DNA of 48,831 nt. It comes from Gammaproteobacteria bacterium UBA6724 (lineage in GTDB: Bacteria > Pseudomonadota > Gammaproteobacteria > Pseudomonadales > Azotimanducaceae). The stretch lies in assembly GCA_002454165.1 (NCBI GenBank), contig DKIG01000050.1, positions 1 to 48,831 on the forward strand. Reading direction: 5' to 3'. The translations under genes and the position numbers were made by a program. The notes under the pieces were generated by a model. The model was not told the origin of the DNA. It ran no database searches and saw only the letters and a program-made list of their open reading frames with translations. Shown here piece by piece: positions 9,141 to 18,245 of this stretch. Numbering within the stretch: position 1 is the stretch's first letter; every line of letters begins with the position of its first letter.

Positions 9141-10451
9141 CTAGCCCTTAACCCGACACTCAGCTGATTCGGCGTGTGCCGCCAAGCCCTCTGCCCGTGC
9201 CAGGACCGCAGCAGTGCGGTTCAATGCTAGGCTACCTTTGGCAGAACACTGGATGATTGAGGTGCGTAGCTGAAAGTCATAAACGCCAAGCGGTGATGCA
9301 AAACGGGCACTGCCGCCAGTGGGCAATACATGGCTTGGTCCAGCGATATAGTCACCCACCACTTCCGCCGTATCATTCCCCAAAAATACAGCACCCGCAT
9401 GTTTGACTTTTTCCAGTTGGATTTCCGGATTGGCAAGGGCGAGTTGCAAATGCTCTGGTGCTATGCGGTTAGCGACATCTATCCCCTCGTCAAGATTTTG
9501 TACCCTGATCAATGCGCCTCTGTCCGCCAGCGCTTTGCTGATAATCTCCCGGCGAGGCGCGGCAGACAGGATGGCAGGTAACTGCTGTTGCACCTGGGAG
9601 AGGAGAGATTCACTGTCGCTGATCAGGATGGACTGCGCCATTTCATCATGTTCCGCCTGAGCGAGAAGGTCCTGGATGACCCAGACCGGATTGGCATGAC
9701 AGTCCGCCACTATCACCACCTCCGATGGACCTGCCGTCATGTCAATACCTACCTGACCAAAGACCAGTGCCTTGGCGGTGGTGACATACACATTCCCGGG
9801 ACCCACAATTTTGTCCACCCGAGCCACAGACTCAGTCCCCCAAGCCATAGCACCTATGGCCTGAGCACCGCCTAGGGTATAGACCCGGTCAACCTGAGCA
9901 ATTTTGGCGGCGGCAAGCACCAGATCATTCAGCTGCCCCCTGGGGGCAGGAACACAGACAATTATCTCGGAGACACCTGCCACCCGGGCGGGGATAGCCG
10001 TCATAATGATGGTGGAGGGATAGGCCGCCTTCCCGCCCGGTGCATAGATGCCTATGCGGTGCATCGGCTGAATGCGCTGCCCCAGCCGATTGCCGAGTTG
10101 ATCGGTGTACTGCCAGTCTTCCCCCTTACCTATTCGCCGTTTTTGCTCTTCATGGTAAACACGGACGCGGTCGGCGGACTGCATCAAAGCCTCGCGCACC
10201 AGCGGGTCCAGGGCATTATAGGCTGCATCAATGCGTTCCTGACCTGGTATCAGGGCATCAATATCTGGCACCTGCCGCTGGTCAAACTTGTTGCTTAGTT
10301 CAACGAGGGCGGCGTCCCCTCTGGTTTTCACATCATCCAGGATAGCTGCCACCCTGGCTTTGATGTCCCGGTCTTCTGTTTCTGCCAGGGTCAGGAGTTC
10401 AGTCAGTTGTGCGTTGAATGTTTGGGAGGCGCTGTCAAGCAGTCTTATCAT
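9141..10451 (-). CDS. hisD: Histidinol dehydrogenase
   Basis: A 436-residue zinc enzyme catalysing the last two steps of histidine synthesis (L-histidinol to L-histidine, NAD-dependent). Family signatures are IYAPGGKAAYPSTIIMTAIPA, VDKIVGPGNVYVTTAK, DMTAGPSEVVIVAD and IAPEHLQLA with the catalytic Glu-His. The start (ATG 10451) overlaps the end of hisG by 17 bp, typical of translational coupling. hisG and hisD are together without the other his genes, an arrangement seen next to murA in several gammaproteobacteria. Confidence 0.97.
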   Translation of the reverse strand: MIRLLDSASQTFNAQLTELLTLAETEDRDIKARVAAILDDVKTRGDAALVELSNKFDQRQVPDIDALIPGQERIDAAYNALDPLVREALMQSADRVRVYHEEQKRRIGKGEDWQYTDQLGNRLGQRIQPMHRIGIYAPGGKAAYPSTIIMTAIPARVAGVSEIIVCVPAPRGQLNDLVLAAAKIAQVDRVYTLGGAQAIGAMAWGTESVARVDKIVGPGNVYVTTAKALVFGQVGIDMTAGPSEVVIVADCHANPVWVIQDLLAQAEHDEMAQSILISDSESLLSQVQQQLPAILSAAPRREIISKALADRGALIRVQNLDEGIDVANRIAPEHLQLALANPEIQLEKVKHAGAVFLGNDTAEVVGDYIAGPSHVLPTGGSARFASPLGVYDFQLRTSIIQCSAKGSLALNRTAAVLARAEGLAAHAESAECRVKG

Positions 10452-11097
10452 GTGTTGTCAGGCTAGTGTCGGCAACAGCCTGCTCCAGGGCATCAATAAG
10501 ACTTCTGATTCGGGCAAACTTTGTTTTGTAGGCAATTTTATTCACTATCAGGCGGGTACTGATTTCTTCAATCATATCCAGGGGCACCAGACCATTAGCC
10601 CTGAGGGTGTTACCAGTCTCCACCAGGTCAACTATCCGGTGTGCCAGACCAGTGACTGGTGCTAGCTCCATGGCACCATAGAGCCTGATGATATCCACCT
10701 GGATGCCTGAGGACGCATAGTATTGCTTTGCTCTGGTGGTAAATTTGGTGGCGACCTTCAATCTGGCCGGCAGGTCCCCTTCATCGGCAAGCCCTGCCAC
10801 TATCATCTGGCACCTGCCCAGCCCCAGATCCAGCGGCTCGTAGAAGCCGCTACCACCATGTTCCAGCAGGGTGTCCCTGCCAGTCATGCCGAGGTCCGCA
10901 ATGCCATGCTCAACATAGGTGGCGACATCCATGCCTCGCAACACCATGATCTTGAGATCCGGTTGATTAGTAGCAAAGACCAGTTTCCGGGAAGTATGCA
11001 GATCTTCAAGGGGAGCAATGTCAAGCCGGGCAAGCAAATCCAATTCGGCTTCCAGGGTTCGCCCCTTTGCCAGTCCCAGCACGACCTCGCTTGTCAT
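10435..11097 (-). CDS. hisG: ATP phosphoribosyltransferase, short form
   Basis: A 220-residue short-form HisG, the first enzyme of histidine synthesis (PRPP + ATP). Recognised by VVLGLAKGRTLEAE, the VEHGIADLGMTGRDTLLE region and a GNTLRANGL phosphate loop. The short form lacks the C-terminal regulatory domain and normally needs HisZ for activity and feedback control; no hisZ is in the window. ATG overlaps the murA stop by one base (TAATG at 11099-11095), indicating coupled translation. Confidence 0.95.
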   Translation of the reverse strand: MTSEVVLGLAKGRTLEAELDLLARLDIAPLEDLHTSRKLVFATNQPDLKIMVLRGMDVATYVEHGIADLGMTGRDTLLEHGGSGFYEPLDLGLGRCQMIVAGLADEGDLPARLKVATKFTTRAKQYYASSGIQVDIIRLYGAMELAPVTGLAHRIVDLVETGNTLRANGLVPLDMIEEISTRLIVNKIAYKTKFARIRSLIDALEQAVADTSLTTHDKTA

Positions 11098-12374
11098 TAC
11101 ATTTGCTCCATGGCAACCCGTCGGATATCCGCGCCGAGATTCTGCAACTTCTCCTCAACCTGTTCGTAACCCCGGTCAATGTGATAGATGCGATCAACCA
11201 CCGTGTCGCCCTGAGCCACCAGGCCGGCAATTACCAAAGAAACTGATGCCCGGAGGTCATTTGCCATGACCGGCGCGCCGAAGATGGACTCAACCCCTTC
11301 CACAACCGCTATGGTGTTATTGGCTTCCAGTTGGATATTCGCACCCATACGATTCATCTCATGGACATGCATAAATCTATTCTCAAAAATAGTTTCTTTG
11401 ATGATACCGGTGCCTTCTGCCACACAATTCATCGCCATGATCTGGGCTTGCAGGTCTGTGGGGAAGGCGGGATAAGGCGCGGTGACAAGACTGACCGCAC
11501 AGGGTCGCCGACCTTCCATATCAAGTTCTATAGCGTCATCCGTTAGTGTGATTTTGGCGCCGGCCTCCCGGAGTTTTTCGATAACCACCCTGAGATGCGC
11601 TGGATTGGCTTCCCTGATTTTTACCCTGCCACGCGTTGCCGCCGCCGCTATCAGGTAGGTCCCCGACTCAACCCGGTCTGCTATTACCCTGTGGCTGCAT
11701 CCTTTCAGGGATTCAACACCGTGTATGGTAATAGTTTCTGTACCCGCACCCTGGACATCCGCCCCCATCTTGTTCAGAAAATTGGCAAGGTCCACCACCT
11801 CTGGTTCCCGGGCACAATTTTCCAGCAGGGTGGTGCCTTCGGCGAGTGTGGCGGCCATCATAATGTGTTCCGTCCCACCGACTGTGCGGCAACCAAACAG
11901 GACTCTGGCACCCTGGAGACGACCCTTGACAGTCGCCTTCACATAACCATCCGTCATTTCAATCTTCGCGCCCAGTGCCTCAAGACCACGTAGATGCTGG
12001 TCCACAGGACGGGGCCCAATCGCACAACCGCCGGGTAGCGACACCTCGGCCCTGCCATAGTGTGCCAACAGGGGTCCCAACACATTAAACGAGGCGCGCA
12101 TGGTCTTAACCAGCTCATAGGGTGCGGTAAACCGCTGGATGGTGTTGGCATGGATCTCAATGCTCATCTTCTCATCAATGACGACATCTACCCCCAACGA
12201 AGCCAGGAGTTCTATCATGGTAGTGATGTCACGCAGATGCGGCACATTGCAGACAGTGACCGGTTCATCCGCAAGCAATGCCGCCGCAAACATCTTCAGG
12301 GCAGAATTCTTGGCACCAGAGGCGCGTAACTCCCCTTCTAGCACGGTGCCACCTTTGATGAGCAGCCTGTCCAT
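11097..12374 (-). CDS. murA: UDP-N-acetylglucosamine 1-carboxyvinyltransferase
   Basis: A 425-residue MurA, adding enolpyruvate from PEP to UDP-GlcNAc as the first committed step of peptidoglycan synthesis. It starts MDRLLIKGGTVLEGELRASGAKNSALK and has the active-site loop LPGGCAIGPRPVDQH. The cysteine (Cys117) is present, so it should be fosfomycin-sensitive rather than the Asp variant. The position between ibaG and hisG is conserved in gammaproteobacteria. 57 bp separate it from ibaG. Confidence 0.97.
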   Translation of the reverse strand: MDRLLIKGGTVLEGELRASGAKNSALKMFAAALLADEPVTVCNVPHLRDITTMIELLASLGVDVVIDEKMSIEIHANTIQRFTAPYELVKTMRASFNVLGPLLAHYGRAEVSLPGGCAIGPRPVDQHLRGLEALGAKIEMTDGYVKATVKGRLQGARVLFGCRTVGGTEHIMMAATLAEGTTLLENCAREPEVVDLANFLNKMGADVQGAGTETITIHGVESLKGCSHRVIADRVESGTYLIAAAATRGRVKIREANPAHLRVVIEKLREAGAKITLTDDAIELDMEGRRPCAVSLVTAPYPAFPTDLQAQIMAMNCVAEGTGIIKETIFENRFMHVHEMNRMGANIQLEANNTIAVVEGVESIFGAPVMANDLRASVSLVIAGLVAQGDTVVDRIYHIDRGYEQVEEKLQNLGADIRRVAMEQM

Positions 12375-12431
12375 TGATATCTTCCTTATGATTTCCGTAC
12401 TTTGCGCTTTATTCCCGGTGCCATGTCAGCA

Positions 12432-12668
12432 TCAAGACGCTGGCATTTCCTCGGGTGTCATCACCTTCATTGAGATGGCGTGAATTTCACCCGATTTGAT
12501 TCTGTCATCTAGCAAACGATATACCCTTTGCTGTCGTTGTACCCGCTTCAGGCCGGCGAAATCCTCGGACACCAACAGCAAATCAAGCTTGTTACCATCA
12601 GCCTTCATCTTGACGACACAATTGCTGATATTTTTTTTCAGGATGGCTTCTATCGCTACGATATCCAT
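12432..12668 (-). CDS. ibaG: BolA family protein IbaG
   Basis: A 78-residue BolA-like protein. The IbaG branch is indicated by the QQRVYRLL segment, the IHAISMKVMTPEE C-terminus and the location directly upstream of murA in the mla cluster. BolA proteins pair with monothiol glutaredoxins and Fe-S clusters; IbaG has been linked to acid stress. Full length. It is separated from mlaB by 107 bp that contain a short tandem repeat. Confidence 0.92.
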   Translation of the reverse strand: MDIVAIEAILKKNISNCVVKMKADGNKLDLLLVSEDFAGLKRVQRQQRVYRLLDDRIKSGEIHAISMKVMTPEEMPAS

Positions 12669-12750
12669 GGTTGTCTCTCAGTGCCGAATGGCTCGTAAAA
12701 GATGCTTCAAACAATCACTGCGCTCGGTATATGACCCCATCACGACACTC

Positions 12751-12781
12751 TTCACAACAACATTCACAACAACATTCACAA
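12751..12781. repeat. 12-bp tandem repeat at the 3' end of mlaB
   Basis: Two perfect copies of TTCACAACAACA (12751-12762, 12763-12774) and a partial third (12775-12781). The mlaB stop codon (complement of TCA at 12776-12778) lies in the partial third unit. The repeat is therefore in the mlaB-ibaG spacer, just after the stop. Confidence 0.85.
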
Positions 12782-13081
12782 AGGCGGCGGCTCAAGTGAA
12801 AGTATATCCACCAAGCCACCAACCGAAGCAATCTTCCTCAGCCTGGTGCTGGGGTTTTCAAACCTGAGGCTTCCCCCGGACTGCAGCACTGCACGTTTGA
12901 TATAAACAAGCAGTGCCAGCACGGCGAAACCTTCTGCTTCAAGCGCGGACAAATCGACTGTTACATCTGCACCCAACGAGAGCCTGTCATCAATCTCCTG
13001 TCGCACTTCCATGAGGTTGGCAAGATTGACCCTGCCAGAAAGCAAAAAGTGATTGCTACGGATTTCGGTGACCAGACCCAT
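12776..13081 (-). CDS. mlaB: STAS-domain protein MlaB
   Basis: A 101-residue cytoplasmic STAS-domain protein, the accessory subunit that binds MlaF in the MlaFEDB phospholipid transporter. The STAS core is visible as LSLGADVTVDLSALEAEGFAVLALL, and the N-terminal GRVNLANLMEVRQE strand-helix fits the fold. The sequence is divergent, so the call rests largely on its place after mlaC. 15 bp separate it from the mlaC stop. Confidence 0.88.
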   Translation of the reverse strand: MGLVTEIRSNHFLLSGRVNLANLMEVRQEIDDRLSLGADVTVDLSALEAEGFAVLALLVYIKRAVLQSGGSLRFENPSTRLRKIASVGGLVDILSLEPPPL

Positions 13082-13096
13082 TGATTTTATGAGCCC

Positions 13097-13732
13097 TTAT
13101 TTAACAGACCATTGACTGATGACCCGGTCAATATCCTGATTGTATTTTTGCATAAACCCGGCGAACTGGGACCGGAACTGCAATCCCATGTTGATACCGT
13201 TAACCATGATATTGCGTAGTAACCATTTGCCGTCTTTTTTTATCATCAGATATTGCAACGGGAAAACCGTGCCAGACCTGGCATATATGTCAACCCTGAT
13301 ACTAGCCCGGTCAGGGTTTTTCGGCGTCTTTTCCAGGGGCTTGACCACCATTCTTTGATTGTCAAACCCGACGAGTGCGTTGGCATAGCTGCGTATCAGA
13401 CTGTCTCGGAACTTTTCCTGAAAGGCTTGCCGCTGGGCTGGCGTGGCACGTTTGTAATATTTTGCCATGACGCCTTTGGAAAAGCCTTCCAAGTCAATGT
13501 GAGGTTCAAGCGCGTCTTTAATCTCAACGAAAAACTGCTCAGGGTCTGACTGGTAAATTGACTGAACTTCTTGTAGCCGAGTCAAGAGTTGTCGAGTGGA
13601 CCGCTCAACGCTCTCATCAGCAGAAAGCCCCTGGTCTGACGCCAGGGGAACCGCGCATATCATCATCAAGAGGCTAGCAATTGATGTCAACTTTGCCACT
13701 GGCGACATCCTGGATTTCCCCATATCAGACAT
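13097..13732 (-). CDS. mlaC: Phospholipid-binding protein MlaC
   Basis: A 211-residue periplasmic lipid carrier that shuttles phospholipids between the outer-membrane MlaA complex and MlaFEDB. A signal peptide covers about residues 1-38. The rest matches MlaC (Ttg2D): FFVEIKDALEPHIDLEGFSKGVMAKYYKRATPAQRQAF, then VDIYARSGTVFPLQYLMIKKDGKWLLRN. It lies 3 bp after the mlaD stop. Confidence 0.95.
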   Translation of the reverse strand: MSDMGKSRMSPVAKLTSIASLLMMICAVPLASDQGLSADESVERSTRQLLTRLQEVQSIYQSDPEQFFVEIKDALEPHIDLEGFSKGVMAKYYKRATPAQRQAFQEKFRDSLIRSYANALVGFDNQRMVVKPLEKTPKNPDRASIRVDIYARSGTVFPLQYLMIKKDGKWLLRNIMVNGINMGLQFRSQFAGFMQKYNQDIDRVISQWSVK

Positions 13733-13735
13733 TTC

Positions 13736-14188
13736 CTAAAACTGGTTCAACAAAAACTTGCCGATCAATTCTTCCAGCACTATGGCTGACTGGGTATCTT
13801 CGATCGTATCGCCGTCTCCGAGTACTTCATCTTCCGCTCCCAGGGTCAAACCTATGTACTTTCCGCCGAGGAGTCCTTCCGTCAGAATGGCTGCCGTTGA
13901 ATCAATACTGATGTTATTAATATTCTCATCTATCTCCATTCTCACTCTGGCAAGATACAATTCCTTGTCATAACTGATCTTCACCACCTGACCAACTTTG
14001 ACCCCGGCAATAGTAACTTTTGACCTGACCACCAGACCGCCGATATTCTCAAAATTGGCATGGACAGTGTAGCTATCCAAGTCCTCATTCACATCTAGAC
14101 CGCTGATTTGAATTGCCAGGGTCCCCAATGCTATCAAGCCGGTCAACATAAAGATGCCGACGATGACCTCTATGGTGCGTGGTTGCAT
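13736..14188 (-). CDS. mlaD: MCE-domain protein MlaD
   Basis: A 150-residue inner-membrane-anchored MCE protein forming the hexameric periplasmic ring of the Mla transporter. It has an N-terminal TM helix (IVGIFMLTGLIALGTLAIQISGL) and an MCE domain with FENIGGLVVRSKVTIAGVKVG and the TEGLLGGKYIGL motif. Length is typical of the gammaproteobacterial form. Confidence 0.95.
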   Translation of the reverse strand: MQPRTIEVIVGIFMLTGLIALGTLAIQISGLDVNEDLDSYTVHANFENIGGLVVRSKVTIAGVKVGQVVKISYDKELYLARVRMEIDENINNISIDSTAAILTEGLLGGKYIGLTLGAEDEVLGDGDTIEDTQSAIVLEELIGKFLLNQF

Positions 14189-14218
14189 ATCCTGCGTCCT
14201 TTATATCCAGTTCCAGAA

Positions 14219-14989
14219 TTAAAACATCATTAATGTCAGAAAAAAGTCCAGTGCCAGCACCGAGATGGAGGAATATACAACAGTGCGCGTAGTGGCGGAC
14301 GCTATTCCCTCACTGGTGGGCAGGGAATCATAACCCTGGAAGACCGAAATCCAGGTGACTGCCATACCAAATACAATGGACTTGATGATACCTTTTAGTA
14401 CATGCTGATTGAAGTCAACGCCCTCCTGCATGGAAACCCAAAAGCTCCCCTCGTACACACCAAGCCAGTTCACACCGATCAGGGACGCTCCCCAGATACC
14501 CACCAGACTGAACAAGAGTGCCAGCACAGGCAGGGCAATAAATCCTGCCCAGAGTCGTGGAGCAAGCACCTGTTTCACCGGGTCAACGCCCATCATCTCC
14601 ATGCTGCTTAACTGCTCCGTCGCCTTCATCAAGGCAATCTCCGCCGTGACCGCTGAGCCAGCCCTGCCAGCAAACAAGAGGGCGGAAACCACTGGGCCTA
14701 TTTCCATCACCAGCACCAGTGCAACACCAAGACCGAGAGAAGACTCAGCACCGAATTTGACCAGTTGAGTATAGCCCTGCAATGCCAGGACCGCGCCAAT
14801 AGAGAACCCAGACAATACGATAATAACCACTGACAGGACGCCGAGTTCATATATCTGCTTAACCAGCAGCACAAAACTGCTCGGACCAGGCGGGGGCCAT
14901 ACAGCAAACCGCCACAACTGCCCTGCCCTGCCCAGGGTGCCAAGCAATTCAAGCGATTTTCTACCCAGTAACCTAATACGTTTTATCAT
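14219..14989 (-). CDS. mlaE: ABC transporter permease MlaE
   Basis: A 256-residue inner-membrane permease of the MlaE family, dimeric core of the phospholipid transporter. Several TM helices are evident. The family segment AGRAGSAVTAEIALMKATEQLSSMEMMGVDPV, which contacts the ATPase, is intact. It sits between mlaF (21 bp) and mlaD (30 bp). Confidence 0.96.
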   Translation of the reverse strand: MIKRIRLLGRKSLELLGTLGRAGQLWRFAVWPPPGPSSFVLLVKQIYELGVLSVVIIVLSGFSIGAVLALQGYTQLVKFGAESSLGLGVALVLVMEIGPVVSALLFAGRAGSAVTAEIALMKATEQLSSMEMMGVDPVKQVLAPRLWAGFIALPVLALLFSLVGIWGASLIGVNWLGVYEGSFWVSMQEGVDFNQHVLKGIIKSIVFGMAVTWISVFQGYDSLPTSEGIASATTRTVVYSSISVLALDFFLTLMMF

Positions 14990-15010
14990 CCTTCTATCTC
15001 AGGCGCCGGT

Positions 15011-15823
15011 TCAATCGGACTTCTTAGCAGGCTGCAAAAGCTGCTCCTGATAGTCCGATGCTGGATAGTGGAAGGACACGGGACCATCTGGAAGCCCGTC
15101 CATGAACTGCCGAATGTGCGGTGAATTCTCTTCCTGTAGCCTAGCAGGCTCACCCTCACCTATCACCTGACCATTAAAAATCACATAGATATAATCGGCT
15201 ACCTTTGCCGAGACCTGAATATCATGGGAGACGATGATGCTGGTGATGTCGGGCGATTCACCCAGCATGGTAATGAGTTGCTGGATCACCCCCTGAGCGA
15301 TGGGGTCAAGACCAGAAAAGGGCTCATCAAACATAATTAATTCAGGATCAAGCGCAATTGCCCTTGCCAAGGCAACCCTTCTCTGCATACCACCAGACAG
15401 CTCGCCCGGATAGAGGGCACTGGCACCTCTTAATCCCACCGCTTCCAGTTTCATCACTACCAGGTCCCGTAGCAGGTCTTCAGACAGGTCAGAATGACGC
15501 CTTAGGGGAAAGGCAACATTTTCAAACACCGACAAGTCAGTGAAGAGCGCACCGCTTTGGAACAACATCCCCATCTTGCGCCGCAGATTGAACAGAGCCT
15601 GCCTATTGAGTGTCGGCACTTCAAGATCATCTACCACCAGGCGACCACTACGCGGCCTGAGCTGACCACCAATAAGTTTAAGCAACGTGGTCTTGCCCGT
15701 GCCGCTGGGACCCATGATGGCAACGGTTTTCCCACGCGGCACCCTGAGGGACAGGTCGTTAAAGATAGCCCGACCGCCTCTCTCAAACACAATATGTTCT
15801 AACTTGACGTAATCTTCTTCCAT
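15011..15823 (-). CDS. mlaF: ABC transporter ATP-binding protein MlaF
   Basis: A 270-residue ATPase of the Mla phospholipid transporter. Walker A GPSGTGKTTLL, Q-loop in MGMLFQSGALFTDLS, ABC signature LSGGMQRRVALARA, Walker B ELIMFDEPFSGLDP and the switch His in IIVSHD are all present. It is the first gene of the ten-gene minus-strand cluster running to zapE. Its promoter should lie in the 224-bp divergent spacer shared with yrbG. Confidence 0.97.
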   Translation of the reverse strand: MEEDYVKLEHIVFERGGRAIFNDLSLRVPRGKTVAIMGPSGTGKTTLLKLIGGQLRPRSGRLVVDDLEVPTLNRQALFNLRRKMGMLFQSGALFTDLSVFENVAFPLRRHSDLSEDLLRDLVVMKLEAVGLRGASALYPGELSGGMQRRVALARAIALDPELIMFDEPFSGLDPIAQGVIQQLITMLGESPDITSIIVSHDIQVSAKVADYIYVIFNGQVIGEGEPARLQEENSPHIRQFMDGLPDGPVSFHYPASDYQEQLLQPAKKSD

Positions 15824-16047
15824 GACCTAATACAGATTGGTTAGATTCACACAGTACATAGGCACTCTATTTTTGTCACACAACTTTTTGCTACACAATT
15901 TCTTGTCGCAAGGAACATCACATTTTTAATCACACTATTCACACTCTCAATCACAGCGGCCAGTCACCAGGGCGACAACAACTTTCATCTTGCAATGGGA
16001 TATAAGAAACTCTTTAATGGTGTGCCTGCATCCAACCGTATCAATTT
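15824..16047. promoter_or_regulatory. Divergent promoter region between mlaF and yrbG
   Basis: A 224-bp AT-richer spacer between divergent operons, so it must hold promoters in both directions. I cannot assign clean -35/-10 pairs. It contains imperfect repeats of a ttttgtcacacaa / tttttgctacacaa / ttcttgtcgcaa type (about 15870-15920) and of an atcacactattcacactct type (about 15928-15956). Confidence 0.4.
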
Positions 16048-17019
16048 ATGTTCATATACAGTGCCGCGCTTTTGCTGGGGTTCTTTATCTTATTCAAAAG
16101 CGCGGATCGGTTTGTCATCGGGGCAGTAGCGACGGCGAGAAACTTTTCCATCTCTCCCATGATTATCGGTTTGACCATCGTCGCTCTGGGCACTTCCGCT
16201 CCTGAGATATTTATCGCTACCACCTCGTCCCTGGCGAACCGACCAGAACTTGCGGTGGGTAATGCCATAGGTTCCAACATCGCCAACCTGGGCTTGGTGC
16301 TCGGAGTGACGACCCTTATTGTACCCCTAAAACTCTGTCCGGATGTACTCCGTCATGATATGCCAATTCTGGTATTCGTTACACTCTGTGCCGGGCTCGT
16401 CCTGATTAACTTTCAATTAGGGCTCTGGGACGGGGTTCTATTGATCCTGATGCTCTGCCTGTTCCTGATCAGATTAACCGCCAGACATAGAAAATCCGAC
16501 AACATCCTACTCGCTACGGAGCTTTCTGAACTGAATGAACTGCCGCGGATGAACAACAACCGCGCACTTTTCACTTTGCTACTGAGTCTGTTCCTGTTAC
16601 TTCTTAGTTCAGAAATAGTCGTCTGGGCAGCTTTAAACATTGCCCAGAGTATGGGCGTCAGCGAATTGTTAATCGGCTTGACTGTCATCGCCGTGGGCAC
16701 CAGTCTCCCAGAACTTGTCGTGACCATGACAAGCGCATTGAAGGGTCAATCAGCTATTGCCGTCGGTAACATTATGGGCTCTAACATCTTCAATATCCTT
16801 GCTGTGCTTGCCATACCCTGCATTGTTGCCCCCACAGAAGTAGGGTTTGCCCTGCTCTTCAGAGACTATGGCACCATGCTTGTGTTGACCCTCATGTTGC
16901 TGGCTTTTGCATACGGTTCCAAGGGGGCACAGACCAGTATCGGCCAGAGCAAGGGCATCCTCTTCTTGTCGGTCTGGGTGGGTTATCTCATACTGCTCTA
17001 TTATTCGGACTTGTTCTGA
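16048..17019 (+). CDS. yrbG: CaCA-family calcium/sodium antiporter YrbG
   Basis: A 323-residue inner-membrane cation/Ca2+ antiporter. Two inverted alpha repeats are recognisable: GLTIVALGTSAPEI with AVGNAIGSNIANLGLV in the first half, and GLTVIAVGTSLPELVVT with AVGNIMGSNIFNILAV in the second. About ten TM helices. The N-terminus aligns with E. coli YrbG, supporting ATG 16048. In E. coli kdsD and kdsC follow; here the stop overlaps the lptC start by one base (TGATG). Confidence 0.95.
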   Translation: MFIYSAALLLGFFILFKSADRFVIGAVATARNFSISPMIIGLTIVALGTSAPEIFIATTSSLANRPELAVGNAIGSNIANLGLVLGVTTLIVPLKLCPDVLRHDMPILVFVTLCAGLVLINFQLGLWDGVLLILMLCLFLIRLTARHRKSDNILLATELSELNELPRMNNNRALFTLLLSLFLLLLSSEIVVWAALNIAQSMGVSELLIGLTVIAVGTSLPELVVTMTSALKGQSAIAVGNIMGSNIFNILAVLAIPCIVAPTEVGFALLFRDYGTMLVLTLMLLAFAYGSKGAQTSIGQSKGILFLSVWVGYLILLYYSDLF

Positions 17020-17630
17020 TGGCTGAAAAAAGCCGACACAGAAGATCCGGCATGATCGCGTGGCTTGGTAGCCTGGTGTTGGCATTTGCCTTTGCAATCA
17101 ACTGGTGGTTAACCCGAACTGAAAATGCGGAGCTGGCGATTCCGAGAAATGACCCGGACTATTACCTGCGGAACGCCAGGGTGAATCAGTATGACGACAC
17201 AGGCCGCCTACAGCACCAACTGGACGCCCACAGATTCACCCACTATCCAGTCACTGATACCACCACCCTCCAGACACCCACCCTGTCTCTGTCGAATACC
17301 TCAGAGACTTCACCCTGGAAGATTGTCGCCGACAATGGCCGCATCCTCCGCTCCACCGGTTACCGGGACGAGATAGTGGAATTCTGGGGTCAGGTGGTCG
17401 CCACCCGGGAGGACAAGGACGGCAACTTTACCTATATCATGACGGAAAGCCTGACCGTCCATCCGGATAGAAAGTATGCCGAAACCGACACCAAGGTCAT
17501 GGTGAAAAACCAGACGGGAGAAACTAGTGCCGCCGGTATAGAGGCGTTTTTTGATAGGGACAGGTTTATCTTCCATTCATCCATTGAGATGCCTGTCACT
17601 ACCATTTTCCGGCCTCTGCCCTTAGACTAG
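17019..17630 (+). CDS. lptC: LPS export protein LptC
   Basis: A 203-residue bitopic membrane protein that takes LPS from LptB2FG and passes it to LptA. N-terminal TM helix (IAWLGSLVLAFAFAINWWL), then a beta-jellyroll domain with YYLRNARVNQYDDTGRLQHQLDAHRFTHYP, typical of LptC. Divergent but well placed: one-base overlap with yrbG and upstream of lptA. Confidence 0.93.
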   Translation: MAEKSRHRRSGMIAWLGSLVLAFAFAINWWLTRTENAELAIPRNDPDYYLRNARVNQYDDTGRLQHQLDAHRFTHYPVTDTTTLQTPTLSLSNTSETSPWKIVADNGRILRSTGYRDEIVEFWGQVVATREDKDGNFTYIMTESLTVHPDRKYAETDTKVMVKNQTGETSAAGIEAFFDRDRFIFHSSIEMPVTTIFRPLPLD

Positions 17631-17689
17631 CCGGGCATTAGCCTCGGGACTGACAGCCTCTCCGACAGCAAGGAGAAAGGACAAGCAGC

Positions 17690-18241
17690 ATGTCTTATCT
17701 GCATTTCACAAGTTTCACCACCGGCTTCCGGCAACTCCTTGGGGTGTCCATGATGAGCCTGGCACCCCTGACCCAGGCGCTTGAATCTGACCAAAACCAG
17801 CCCATCAAAATTCAGGCTGACACTGCTATAGTTGACGAGGCTGAGGGTATCGCCATCTACACCGGCGATGTCACCATCCAGCAAGGCACTCTCAATGTAT
17901 CCGCCGACAAGGTTGAAATCCATACCTCTGGCGAAGAGGTGCTCCAGATCATTGCCACAGTCACTGAGACTTCAAAAGAGCAGGCACACTACGAGCAGCA
18001 AAAAAATATCCAGGGAGACATGGTAATCGCCAGGGCTGATCGCATCACTTATCTGGTCCAGGAAAACCGACTCCATCTCACCGGGAAGGCAAGTCTGCAA
18101 CAGGCAAAGGACATCTTCAGGAGTGAATTTCTGGTTTATGAGCCTGACGGCAGCGTCATTCTTGATTCGGGAGCAGGGGAAGGCGACCGAGTGAACATGA
18201 CCATCTCGCCAAAGAAAATACCAAACAAGTCGGCTCTGTAA
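17690..18241 (+). CDS. lptA: LPS transport periplasmic protein LptA
   Basis: A 183-residue periplasmic OstA-like protein forming the LPS bridge between the membranes. A signal peptide covers about residues 1-30 (cleavage near TQALES). The domain begins QPIKIQADTAIVDEAEGIAIYTGDVTIQQGTLNVSADKVEI, the hallmark of LptA/OstA. The start is supported by AGGAGAAAGGA upstream (about 17670-17681). The lptB start follows 4 bp after the stop. Confidence 0.94.
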   Translation: MSYLHFTSFTTGFRQLLGVSMMSLAPLTQALESDQNQPIKIQADTAIVDEAEGIAIYTGDVTIQQGTLNVSADKVEIHTSGEEVLQIIATVTETSKEQAHYEQQKNIQGDMVIARADRITYLVQENRLHLTGKASLQQAKDIFRSEFLVYEPDGSVILDSGAGEGDRVNMTISPKKIPNKSAL

Positions 18242-18245
18242 ATAG

